From Sacculina carcini (taxonomy: Eukaryota > Arthropoda > Thecostraca > Sacculinidae), in contig OU696581.1 in NCBI GenBank assembly GCA_916048095.2, forward strand, positions 2,310,445 through 2,374,444: a stretch of 64,000 bases of DNA. Direction: 5' to 3'. The translations under genes and the position numbers were made by a program. Positions within the stretch are counted from its first letter, which is position 1. Each line of letters opens with the position of its first letter. Shown one piece after another: positions 36,444 to 48,493 of the stretch. The notes under the pieces are model-generated. The model did not search any database, was not told the DNA's origin, and saw nothing but the letters and a program-made list of their open reading frames with translations.

Positions 36444-39400
36444 CCTCCCCTCCAGTTGGACCGTCGTATGTTTGATCGGTTCAGCTCACGGTCAGGCGCC
36501 GTGGACGAGCGCGTTTGCGCGACCCGCGACACAACGGCTGATCTTGAACACTCATCGGCGTCTGCTGAGCATGTTCTCCGACTAGTCTTTCCGATGGTTC
36601 GTCTCTGCCGACCGGTTTCTCATAGTTCGCGCACGGAATGAGGGGGCGATGAGGCCGGATGAATCTTTGGTTACGCCTTAATACACGCCCACTCGGTAGC
36701 CGAACAGCGTAATCCCGATGTCGCATTATAGCCGCGAAAATCCCCATTCTGTCCCATCTTTTCGACGTCATATCTTGAACATCGACTCGTTTTCCAATCT
36801 GCAGCGCTGTCAGCGGTCTGTCCGAAACGTTGTACCGCCTCTCGGTTTGCTGGATTGCAGCTGCCGCTGCCCGGTCGCAATCCTCTGCAGCTTGCTGCCA
36901 TTCACCAGCGAACGATCTGTGTTGTGCTGGTACCGCCGATCGAATCGGATGGCCGAAAACCACCTGCGCTGGAGATCTTCCATTCACTCGTGGACGGTTT
37001 CTGAGCTATAACAGACCTCTTGCAAAATCGTCTGTGTCCAAATTACCGTCATGTGGGGTCTTCTGGATGAGGCGCTTCACCTGCTTGACCGCCGCTTCCA
37101 CATGCCCATTTGACTGCGGATAGTGGGGAGACGATATACGCTGCTCCAACCCCCATTGAGTCAGAAACTGTTTTGTGCGACGCGCAGTGAACTGTGGGCC
37201 TCCATCCGTGCATAATACAACCGGAACTCCGCTGCTGGCAAATATTGATCGCAGCACACCGACCAAGTGCCGACCGCGCAGTAGCATCTCTCGGACACGA
37301 CGTGACATAAGGAAAACCAGACAGACGATCAGCATAAACCAAATACACACGACCCGCGTGCTGAAAGTAATCAGCAGATACCATTGGAAAATTATTGATG
37401 GTATCGTACCACTTACCATAGGTTCTTTGCTTTGACTAGGAACATATTTACGACACATTTCACATCCATTCACTATGTTTTCAATGTCCCGGTCAATTCC
37501 GGGCCAATAAACGGCTTGTCTTGCACGCTGTTTTGACTTCACTATACCCTGGTGACTATCATGTAACCTCGCAACTGTTTGTCTTCTCATCGACTGAGGG
37601 ATGACAAGACGAGCTCCGTACACTATCAGCCCGTCGTCTACCGCCAAACTGTCACGTACACGCCAGTATTCGAGATTGGCCGGCAATAATTCCTTCTCGT
37701 GAGGGAATCCTTCCATGATGGCACTGTGTAGGGCGATATACTCAGCATCGTGCCTACCAGCTGCTCGAACTTTTTCCAGTGTTTCATCCCTTAGTGGTGT
37801 AATCAATCAATCAACCTCACCGTTGTAATCGACCGCCGTGACTGACTCAATAATACGGATCCGTACAGCTTCGGCGACATCATTGTCCTCTTCAGGAGGT
37901 TCGCTTACCGGGGCGCGTGATTACGCGTGTGCATAATTGTCTAGACCAGCGTTGTCTGGACCTTTCCGCCATATAGCTTTGAAGCTGTAATGCTGCAGTT
38001 TTTCGCACAATCGTTGTAATCGCGCATTGTCGATGCTTGCGAGTGCCTTGCAGTTGAGAATCGGCACCAGTGGTCGATGGTCTGTCACTACCGTGAACAA
38101 GGGTAGTCCAGCCAGGTATGTATGACACTTGCGAGTAGCCCAGTGTACCGCCAGCAGCTCCAATTGGCACACAGCGTATCTGGATTCGGCGTCGGACAGA
38201 AATCTCGAGCCGCACTGGACGAGTCGCCATATATCCTGCTGGTCTTGCTGCAGAAGAGCGAAACTTAGACCTATCAGACGAGACGCGTCTGTCTCCAACC
38301 GCGTTGGACGGCTTGAGTGGAAAAATGCCAAAACTGGTGGAATCCTTGTCAGTGCATCCTTGACATTTTGAAACGCCATATCATGCGTCTCATCCCAGTT
38401 CCAGACGTATTTTGGTTTGAGCAATCCTCTCAGTGGCTCTGCTGCACCCGCCACATCCCACCTGATTTGCGAGGCCCATGAACGACCGTAGCTCGGTCAT
38501 ATTAGTCGGGAGTGGAAAATCACGAATCGCTACTATTTTCCTTTCATCTGCTGTGTAGCCACTTGAATTTGGTCGCATTCCACAGAAGTTCAACTCTGGC
38601 ACACCAAAGGTACACTTGTCCGCGTTCAACGTGATGCCCGCCCGGTCACATCGTTTCAGAATGTACCACACATGAGTGATATGCGTGCTGTCGTCACGAT
38701 CATGAGCTAGTATGTCATCTACGATCTTGATCGTTCTGGGAATGTCCCCGATGGCGGCATCACCACGACAGTTGTAGACATCACCGGATGAAATCAATCC
38801 CATAGGTGCACGAGTGAATCGAAACCTGCCCCACGGCATGATGAAAAAAGTGTAATCTCGGCTAGACTCATCCAGTGGTATTTGAAAATACCCTGATTTC
38901 GCATCCAGCTTCGTGAAATACCGCGTGTCTGATTCGATAGAAGCGACACAGTCCGCCGGAAATTGTGTAGGGTATGTCGGTCTTCGCACATATTTGTAGA
39001 GATGGGTGAAATCCACTGTTATTCTGCATCCCATGATGTGGCCTGTTTCCGACCGCTTTGCCACTGGCACGATTGGGTGACACCACTCTGTCGGATGATT
39101 CACCGGTTCAATGATACCGTCTTCTTGCAAATGTTGTAGCTGATCATGTACGTCATTTCTCCAGTTAAATGGAAGAGATCGAGCTGCGCGCACCGCATAA
39201 CTTTGTGCATCTGCCCTGAGCTCGATTTTCATTGGACCACCGGTCATTACCCGTAAAGGTCCCTCATTGTTGAACACTCTAGGAAACATTTTCTGTAATG
39301 AGGCGAAATGTTCCTTCCTCATCTGCTCCGTAACAATGGTGTCATCGTTTACTTGCAATGTACATCGTTCATGTTAGCAGTCTGCATCCACGTCTACATG

Positions 39401-40011
39401 TGTCGATTTGTTCACCTTATTCACTGGTCTTGGTATTTTTGATTTTGTCGTGGACAATACATGTGCTTTCGGACCGCTTGTATCGTTGCTTGTCCGTTTG
39501 CCATGTTTGAGCGCTTCGGCATATTGGATTTGCTGCGGGAAGTAATGATGAGATGATGATGCTGCGGGAGTATGTGGAGTTTCATGGCGCCATACCTGGA
39601 CAGTGAAGCTCCATTCAAACCTTTTACCACATATATCACAGATTGACACGTTTGATCGCCCAATGTAAGCTCAGCAGAGTACGCACCAAGGCACGCCAGT
39701 GTGCGACCGTCTGCTGCGAAGAACTGTGAGATTTTCAAGTGACATGCCGGCTTTCCTTGCCAACGACTGTCCGACCACAGAAACCTCAGCGCCCGTGTCT
39801 GGCACCCAATCCAATCGTAATTGGTCACTATCGGACGGTTTTACCCATATCGAAACTGTGGGGGCTTTGTGCCGGTCGCGTTGACGCATCGATACATCAG
39901 CGATTGAGACTCGATGTAGAGATTGATCTAAGGTACGCGCATTCCTTTGCTTTCTGTATGGACTCATTTTGTGTTGTCTTGCAGGATTTTTGTGCACAGT
40001 TTTACACATAA
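36245..40011 (-). mobile_element. Ty3-type LTR fossil on the minus strand, pol and 3' LTR portion
   Basis: On the minus strand, from right to left: protease with DTGAEVSVVG (about 39900-39690), reverse transcriptase (about 39360-38470), RNase H (about 38450-37920), integrase (about 37800-36490, with the K02A2.6-like word PHYPQSNGHVEAAVK), a purine tract (36453-36444), 3' LTR (36443-36245). The gag half of the same copy lies at 48712-49954, on the far side of an 8.7-kb insertion. The coding region has a few breaks. The 5' LTR is only partly recognisable, so age is hard to judge. Confidence 0.88.
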
Positions 40012-40229
40012 GGAGCTACTGCCGTATTAGCCAACGAACCATTTTGGCCAACCGCTCAGCGGACGAAGTACGATGCGATGAATATCGATGAATATCGACG
40101 TTGGCTAAAATGGTACATGTTGTGAGCGCATCTGACAGTGGCGTATCTAGTGACTGAAACTTAAGCGAGTGACCAGCTTGGCCAATTTTTCCTCAGCTGT
40201 ATGTAGCTCAGTGGCTTTCAAACTTTTGA
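40012..40229 (+). repeat. Left terminal inverted repeat of the 8.7-kb element
   Basis: It contains internal mirror words: accattttggccaac and gttggctaaaatggta. It also has a doubled gatgaatatc. Two stretches inside resemble ends of other MITEs (cagtggcgtatctag at 40136, cagtggctttcaaactttt at 40209). Confidence 0.9.
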
Positions 40230-42410
40230 TAGTGTGAACGTGCCATTCAAAGACGTACAATTTGACAATTTGACGTACAATTTGACCTTGACAATTTTCG
40301 CCCTTTTTTGTGTGGTTCCACTGACCATTACATGATGCACTGAAATAAAACCAATTTTTCAAATGCTATTTTTGAGAACCTTTCTGAACTGGATCATTAT
40401 ATTACTTAAATTTTCAGTGGTGTTTCCTTGTAAGGTTATGCACAGTAAGTTTCAGTGCGGACACGTACATTTCCACGACTTAATAACTCGACTGTATGTG
40501 TGTATTTACATATATAGTATTTAATTTTTTTGCCGAAGAAAAGTTGTGGTATCCGCTTGTTATTGAGCTGAAATGGTGAGTTTCGTTTAAGAGTATAAGG
40601 TAAGTACACTTTGTTAATTACAGTGTGGTATCCTTTATGAATATTATATGCATTTCAGCACTTTTACACTTAAGACGGCAAGATATTTAATGCAGACAAC
40701 TTCAGTTATGTGTTTTCATCAATATCAGTTCTTGCTGCACTGATAAGACATTGCGTAATAATTTTTGCGCTGATATTTGCATGCCGGTGGTTGTGTGTTG
40801 GTGTGGGTGTGCATGTTTGTGTGATTGTGTCTGCCCGTCTCTTCTGCTCGCCTAAGCTTTAAATAGACACAATGCTGCAGAAAATTGGTCCTGATTGGCA
40901 AGATCAATGGTAGCAGTTTGAGCTTGTTTAGCATCAGTGTTGCAACACGTTATGTCAACAGTGCTATATCAATGAGAGCTTCAATTTCAGTTGTGTGATG
41001 CTAGCTGACTAGCTGACAGAGTTATATGTTTAGTGCGTGTTTTGATAATCTATCAGCAATACTCGTGTAATGGATCAAAGTTGGTAAGTGTCGTGAATTG
41101 TAAAATGTTAAATACAAACAGGTATGTAAATGAAATGTGCTGTTTCTGTATGGTTACACTGGACATGTGTTGCACGCGTGACGCGAATAACATTATTCTC
41201 ACTAAGCTCAATAGAGAATGTTTATTTATCTCTGCTTATGTCTGTTCAATTTTAATGCTTAGAAATATATTCAATTATCGCTGAACAAAAGAAATCAAAA
41301 GCAAAACAAAGTTGCTTTCAAATTTGGGGCATTTGATGTTTGTCCAGGCTTTCACATATAGAATAAATTAAAGCATTCAATTTGAATTAAATATTGTTTC
41401 AGCCCATTGAAAATGTTGATTTATTTTCATCAATTTCTTAAATTCAGGTAACATAAAATTGAATTTAGCACTATCTCAGAAACTGCGAAACATGTTGCAA
41501 CGTGTGACGCTAGTGGCTCCGCTATATTCTATATAAATATGCTCAATATTTTTTAGGAATATTGTCTATTTGTCACTAAATTTGATTTTTTGGTGAGTTT
41601 TTAAATCTCATCATTTTTAGTGAAATATAAATTATTTTTAAACCCTTTGATGGGTTAAAGCGGTGTTGTTGAATTCGAACATTGATCATATCCTGTGTGT
41701 GGTTCGTTGATTGTTGCTTTGTGGTGCGGTAACTCGGGTGTTTTTATTGTATTTGTATGATAGGTGATTTATTTTAGCAATAAAATGCTTTGATGTCTTA
41801 GGTTAATATTTCATTGATTGTCTTATTTGAGCCAAAGGGTTGTTATTCTGATTTTAGCAAATCGGTCCATGTGATTGGGGTTAATAATGAGGTTGTGTAT
41901 GATATTTATACTGTTTGTAGAGGTTTTAACTCTGCCTACTGCATAGTTAGTGCTACAGGGATTGTAAACTTATATTTTTGGTAGTTTGTGGGCATTAATT
42001 TTTCGGTCAGCTGTATGTTTTTCATTTGGATTGCTGTTGGCCTATGTGGAGTGTGTTATTGTGTGTAAGGGAGAAACGATCCTAGGTATCCTAGATCCTA
42101 AATTCCTAGGTAGAAACGAGATTTAAGGATGCCAAATATAACGCCGAAAGCCATAAAATCTGTAAACGTGTAATATGGGCTATTTTGGTTGTATTTTAGT
42201 AGAAGTCTGTATTGAAGGGTTATAGAAGGTAGGCGCATCCATAATGCGTCATATGATCAATAATGTCTTGATACATTAAAGATATATTGATGAAACATTT
42301 GTGGGAAATTTTCAGGGTTTTTTGAGTGAATTTTGAGAACAATTTTTATGTTAAGCCTAATGTAAGCAATGCAATATTGAAACTTGAGATATTGAAAATA
42401 TAAAAATATT
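40230..42410. other. AT-rich interior of the 8.7-kb element
   Basis: No coding region recognised. There is a short palindrome cluster of cctagg words near 42080-42110. Confidence 0.5.
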
Positions 42411-44340
42411 GTCCTTGAGATATTGAAAATGGCATTGACGTGGGAAAATGGTAAAATTTATGAGTAAAAACAACCTTGAACTCTTAAATTCTAGCTAAAA
42501 TTAGTTAATTTCATTGTCTTTGTCCGGATTCATATATTCTCATTGTGTGTTATTTACTAACGTCCTTGAGATATTGAAAATGGCATTGACGTGGGAAAAT
42601 GGTAAAATTTATGAGTAAAAACAAACTTGAACTCTTAAATTCTAGCTAAAATTTGTCAATTTCAGTGTCTTTGTCCGGATTCATATATTCTCATTGTGTG
42701 TTATTTACTAACGTCCTTGAGATATTGAAAATGGCATTGACGTGGGAAAATGGTAAAATTTATGAGTAAAAACAAACTTGAACTCTTAAATTCTAGCTAA
42801 AATTTGTCAATTTCAGTGTCTTTGTCCTGATTCATATATTCTCATTGTGTGTTATTTACTAACGTCCTTGAGATATTGAAAATGGCATTGACATGGGAAA
42901 ATGGTAAAATTCATGAGTAAAAACAACCTTGAACTCTTAAATTCTAGCTAAAATTTGTCAATTTCAGTGTCTTTGTCCGGATTCATATATTCTCATTGTG
43001 TGTTATTTACTAACGTCCTTGAGATATTGAAAATGGCATTGACGTGGGAAAATGGTAAAATTTATGAGTAAAAACAAACTTGAACTCTTAAATTCTAGCT
43101 AAAATTTGTCAATTTCAGTGTCTTTGTCCTGATTCATATATTCTCATTGTGTGTTATTTACTAACGTCCTTGAGATATTGAAAATGGCATTGACGTGGGA
43201 AAATGGTAAAATTTATGAGTAAAAACAAACTTGAACTCTTAAATTCTAGCTAAAATTTGTCAATTTCAGTGTCTTTGTCCTGATTCATATATTCTCATTG
43301 TGTGTTATTTACTAACGTCCTTGAGATATTGAAAATGGCATTGACGTGGGAAAATGGTAAAATTTATGAGTAAAAACAAACTTGAACTCTTAAATTCTAG
43401 CTAAAATTTGTCAATTTCAGTGTCTTTGTCCTGATTCATATATTCTCGTTGTGTGTTATTTACTAACGTCCTTGAGATATTGAAAATGGCATTGACGTGG
43501 GAAAATGGTAAAATTTATGAGTAAAAACAAACTTGAACTCTTAAATTCTAGCTAAAATGAGTCAATTTCAGTGTCTTTGTCCGGATTCATATATTCTCAT
43601 TGTGTGTTATTTACTAACGTCCTTGAGATATTGAAAATGGTATTGACGTGGGAAAATGGTAAAATTTATGAGTAAAAACAAACTTGAACTCTTAAATTCT
43701 AGCTAAAATTTGTCAATTTCAGTGTCTTTGTCCTGATTCATATATTCTCATTGTGTGTTATTTACTAACGTCCTTGAGATATTGAAAATGGCATTGACAT
43801 GGGAAAATGGTAAAATTTATGAGTAAAAACAACCTTGAACTCTTAAATTCTAGCTAAAATTAGTTAATTTCATTGTCTTTGTCCGGATTCATATATTCTC
43901 ATTGTGTGTTATTTACTAACGTCCTTGAGATATTGAAAATGGCATTGACGTGGGAAAATGGTAAAATTTATGAGTAAAAACAAACTTGAACTCTTAAATT
44001 CTAGCTAAAATTTGTCAATTTCAGTGTCTTTGTCCTGATTCATATATTCTCATTGTGTGTTATTTACTAACGTCCTTGAGATATTGAAAATGGCATTGAC
44101 ATGGGAAAATGGTAAAATTCATGAGTAAAAACAACCTTGAACTCTTAAATTCTAGCTAAAATTTGTCAATTTCAGTGTCTTTGTCCGGATTCATATATTC
44201 TCATTGTGTGTTATTTACTAACGTCCTTGAGATATTGAAAATGGCATTGACATGGGAAAATGGTAAAATTTATGAGTACAAACAACCTTGAAATATTTAA
44301 TCCTAGCTAAAATTTGTCAATTTCAGTGTCTTTGTCCGGT
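42411..44340 (+). repeat. Satellite of 151-bp units, about 12.8 copies
   Basis: The word gtccttgagatattgaaaat starts at 42411, 42562, 42713, 42864, 43015, 43166, 43317, 43468, 43619, 43770, 43921, 44072 and 44223. The spacing is exactly 151 throughout. Units differ at a few diagnostic sites (ccgg/cctg, acgtggg/acatggg, aaacttg/aaccttg). The last unit is cut short. No open frame spans it. Confidence 0.97.
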
Positions 44341-44766
44341 AAATGTTAAACCTTAAATTATTCTTTGACATAAATAATTGCCTTTAAAATAAGCTATGTG
44401 ATCGTAAAATAAACTACGTAAAGTATATGATAATGTATTTAATCTGATAAAATATATTCTGCAAATCTGATTATAAATGAGAAATCAACAAGCTTCTCGA
44501 CAGCTACAAATAAAGCAAGTAAAGCTGATAACACATGGTAAAATTGGGCAATGTATAACCACGTAAACGTAAATATACGTTTATTATGTTAACGTATAAG
44601 CGTAAAACAAACGTTCAACGTAAATAAACGTAAATTGTACAACCACGTGCGAGTGTAAATGCATCGTAAGGATATACAAACACACAATTCGGAGGGTTGT
44701 GGGTTAACATGGGCAATACTCGTGTTATGTTTTACCTCGTGTCATCTTTTCTATGAGGCCGCTTAG
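44341..44766. other. Spacer with repeated acgt words
   Basis: Several taaacgtaaa/acgtttat words lie at about 44565-44640. No gene seen. Confidence 0.5.
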
Positions 44767-44961
44767 GAGAGGATCTGGCAAGACTCTATGGATGAGTCAA
44801 ACAATGTCTTGTATACAATCGAAGGTTCTGTGGATGTTTTGTTTGAGACGAATGTGCTATTCAGAGTAGGCGCAGCAGTCAGCGGTGAAAGAGACGCAGG
44901 ACAACCAGACGTTGAGCCGATTCCAGTGGTTACCGAGATAGAGTGGAGCGTAGATGCAGAG
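44767..44961 (+). CDS. Exon-like block (unknown protein), inside the 8.7-kb element
   Basis: A 195-nt segment is open in a single frame for 65 codons. It is preceded by a good acceptor (ttttctatgaggccgcttag) and followed by a consensus donor (gcagag/gtaagt), both phase 0. The product begins ERIWQDSMDESNNVLYTIEG and ends EIEWSVDAE. The other two forward frames are closed. A possible last exon at 47648-47665 (after gtgtgcacag) would add IYRLW and a stop. The intron would then contain the antisense reverse transcriptase. I recognise no family. It could be a passenger gene of the element or chance. Confidence 0.35.
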
Positions 44962-45142
44962 GTAAGTAGTATTGTGTGTGTACCTCTCTGTGTGGTGTGT
45001 TTGTGCGTGTACCTCTCTGTGTTTGTGCGTTTACCTCTGTGTGGGTGTCTTTTTGCGCGTGTATGTACCTCTCTGTGTGGGTGTCTTTGTGTGTAACAAA
45101 CAAGTAGATTTACAAACGCGTACACATATTCACAATACTACA

Positions 45143-47140
45143 TTACAATGGAGGCGGCGTTGCCACGAATGACGGCCAGGCGCCAGGCTCTCGCGGCTCC
45201 CCTGAACACTCGCTCATTCTTTCGCCCAGGAGCTTGACGAAGTCGTCCAGGGATGCCCCCATCACGCCGGTGGTCTCGATAGCCATCGGTACGAAATCGT
45301 ACCGCTGACACAGTTCTGAGTAGCGCCGCCGCTTTCGATCTTCTACCGCCTGCGCTGCTGCCCCGGGGGTGACTGCGCCGTTCAGCAGATGTGTGCTGCA
45401 GAACGTGTTGACGCAGGTCACATCCCAGAGCAGCGACTTACCGTTCCTCACTGGGAACACGGTAATTCCGTCCGGTCGGCGGCCGTCGCCGCGGTCCAGG
45501 CCTCGTGGCTCCAGCACCGCGGCGATTCTTGCCGACGCCAGACTGCGGCGAATGATGTTGTTCAGCGCCGTGTGGCGTGGCAGGCGGCCGGCATTGCGAC
45601 TGCAGGAGAGGCTATGGTGGCCCCACCTGTCAGTTGTGGCACCTCAGTGACATATGTGCGGTTCCTGCACTGCGGCACCAAGTCGCAACGCCACGCCGAC
45701 TCGCACAGCTTCGTCTGGCAGCAGCAAGCCGAGGTTGGCGACAGGCAGCGCTGAGAGCCGAGCGCCGCTGTGAGGAGCATGTCGTCCGACATGGCGACAT
45801 TGCAGCAATCACTGATGGCCGATCTCAGCTGCTCGTCGATGTCACCCATTTGTGCGCGGGCCTGGTACACCGGCGCTGCTCTTAGCAGATACATTGCCCG
45901 CGGAACCGACGCATATATTCTGAGAAAGAACAGCGCCGGGTGCGAGCCGATGTTGGATGAGCGCTGAATCAGCAGGGACGTCTTGGCCTTGATTTTTTTC
46001 AGCGTCTCTGGAATTCCGCCAGTCTGCACTGGTGCGCCGAGCAGATGCAGGTCGGATAGCGGCGAGATCGTGGCTGAAGCGAGCAGTGATGTGGCGGCAG
46101 GAGTGATGCAGTGATGTGGCTGCGGGTGCTCGGTCTCTGCTGGTCGTGTGCCAGTGGCTGGACCCAAGCTCACGAGCTCGCATTTACCAGCGTTGAGCTC
46201 GAGGCCAATGTTGCCGAGGGCCGGTACCAGGCGGTTTACGTCCGCAAGCACGACTTCTCTGGGCCTACCAGTGTGGCGTCGTCCAGGTACCACACGTTCA
46301 GAGGCGACTGGAGAGACTGGGCCACTGGGTCGACGGCGAGGGCGAACAGCACGGGCCCTAGCGGGTCTCCCTGCTGTACACCGCGACAGGACCAGATTCG
46401 CGTGGTGCCGTGGTACAGTGGGGAAACGACGGGCGACTTCGTCGAGCAGCGCGCGCCGACTGACGGTGTTGAAGGCGTTGGTCACATCCAGCTTCAGCAG
46501 AATGTGACCATGCCGACCGTCAGCCTCATTGACGAAAGCGCGCGTGGCGTGCACGGCCGCTTCGCAGCCCAGCTTGCACCCCACTCCGAGCTGAACGGGG
46601 CGCAACTGCTGTGCGACTGCTCTCGTCATTTTGCCAGCGATCAGTTTGCTGGCGAGGCGCCGTAAAACACTGCCGACGGCTACTGGGCGCAGCACGCCGG
46701 ACTTCTTGCGCAATGCGATTAGTCGCGCGCTGTAGAATGCGTCGAGCACGAGGTCCGGGATGCGACCCTGTGCACAACAGTTGCACAGCTGCGTCAGTGC
46801 CTTCAGCAGCTGGGCGCCCGCTCCAGCCGTCTGTGGCGCGATGAGCTGGCGGAGATGTAGCGGCCGTATAGCGTCCAGTCCTCCCGATGAGCCTTTGGGC
46901 ATCGAGTGCACGACGGAGCGGAGTTCGTGCTCCTCAAAAATCGGCAGTGTTCCGGCGTCATGCATCTGCAGCTGCTCGTCCGGCAATGCAGGCGGGTGCT
47001 TGCGCTCGAGCTCAGCGGTCACTGCCTCGTCGTGCTCGGCCAAGCAGTTGCTGGATGTCAGCTGGCGGAGAGCTGCGCCAATGTCTCCGTCGACGCACTT
47101 GGCTCTGACGCCGCGGGATCTGGCCTCGTCTTCGTCGTGC
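45143..47140 (-). pseudogene. LINE-type reverse transcriptase with C-terminal RPDG...WDVT region, decayed
   Basis: The main frame (583 codons, 47313-45562) reads through a GT microsatellite and then becomes family-like near 47140. RT landmarks are LDAIRPLHLRQL, RLIALRKKSGVLRPVAVGSV and LLKLDVTNAFNTVSRRALL. The next motifs, QQGDPLGP (about 46380-46355) and WYLDD (about 46292-46278), are in other frames, so there are at least two frameshifts there, and another between 45562 and 45517. The C-terminal frame (45517-45143) carries RPDGITVFP, then LLWDVTCVNTF and FVPMAIETTGVMG. That tail follows the RT in a widespread invertebrate retroelement family. It resembles a restriction-like endonuclease, though this is an inference. 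The N-terminal part is missing. It lies wholly inside the 8.7-kb element, with much higher GC than its surroundings. Confidence 0.75.
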
Positions 47141-47180
47141 TGTGATCGCCCTCGGTTTTGCGTGTCCCGCTTCTCTCTCT

Positions 47181-47224
<44 letters not shown>
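47181..47224. repeat. GT microsatellite
   Basis: About 20 gt units follow a short ct run. Confidence 0.9.
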
Positions 47225-47226
<2 letters not shown>

Positions 47227-47231
47227 CTCTG

Positions 47232-47288
47232 TGGACAAATGGGGAGTCTGTCCCACACAGAGGTAGGACCGACTCCCCATTTGTCCAA
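47232..47288. repeat. 16-bp-stem hairpin
   Basis: ggacaaatggggagtc and gactccccatttgtcc pair perfectly across a 23-base loop. A second pair (tccaagagtccaatgtg at 47284 and acattggactcttgga near 47381) lies next to it. Confidence 0.85.
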
Positions 47289-47665
47289 GAGTCCAATGTG
47301 CCAAGGTAAACAAACAAACGCTCTACCTAACCTAACCTAACCTCACAGTGGACGAGCGAGAAAGAGCGTGAGAGCTTGGACACATTGGACTCTTGGACGA
47401 AACCTGGCACCTCCCTCTGTGTGGTTGTCTGTGCGTGTGGGTGTGTATGTACTCTGTGTGGTTCTGTTTGTGTGTGGGGGTGTGTGTACCTCTCTGTGTA
47501 TGTGTGTGGGTGTCTGTGTGTTTGTATGTATATTGTGCCTCGTCCTGGACACGCAGAGATAATTCGTCCAAAGTCTCACATGCTAGTTGGCATGTGTGTG
47601 AACTATGAACATACGTATGACCTAGCCAAATCTTGTTGTGTGCACAGATCTACCGCCTGTGGTGA

Positions 47666-48493
47666 TGGTGATGACAGCACTGCGGCTGATGCAACCCATC
47701 ATACTGGATCTGACGCGGTCAACAATTTCAAGCATAATGCGAGCATGAAGATAGTACCGCGCACCTGTGCGTTCTATGAGCCGTTATCAATATCATATGT
47801 GAACTCCACGAATTCTGTATCAATGAGGATGTGTGTTTTATTTTTTTCGATGTTGTTTTTTTATGTCCCAGAACTGTGCAGAATTTTTGATGTGCGTGTC
47901 CCAGAACTGATATGACTGTATTACCATTGTTGATTTTTGTTTTTAAACATCAAATTATCGCGTTCCTCGTCTGTTATTATTCATTGTGAATATTGAATGA
48001 CAAACATGTTAGAAAATTGTTTATAGGATGATACTTGATCATATATAGAATGAAACTTGGCAAATCGTCTATTATTTAAACATGCAGATCACGTGGCCAG
48101 TTGTCTCTGTCACTGTCATATGAAGTGTTGATAATATATTTTGATACAGCGCATATTGGGTGTAAGTGTTTTTATTCATGGTGCGTATGACTCGGATAAA
48201 TTAAGATTTAATTCAGGACGGATTGCAGTTTTTGATCGGAAAATCCATATTTAGTTTTACGTTCTTACCTCTTATAACAGAAGAGCACATATAACACATA
48301 ACACATATAGCACATCTTGCTATGACACTTTATATGAAAAGAAACTTAAACATGTCAATAAGACTTTAAAAAAATTGGAAATCAAAAGAGTATGTCAATA
48401 AAACATCCAAAATGTATTCAGATATATACTTTGATAGAGATTATGTTGCAGTGCATTGTGCGATGATTACGTTGTGATTACGTTTTTAATCGC
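47666..48493. other. Right interior of the 8.7-kb element
   Basis: No gene recognised. AT-rich from about 47900. Confidence 0.45.

Noticed and set aside
45143-47313. Single intact 583-residue reverse transcriptase
   Set aside because: The long frame is open, but its first part is microsatellite translation and the core motifs after the third RT block lie in other frames, so the gene is decayed.
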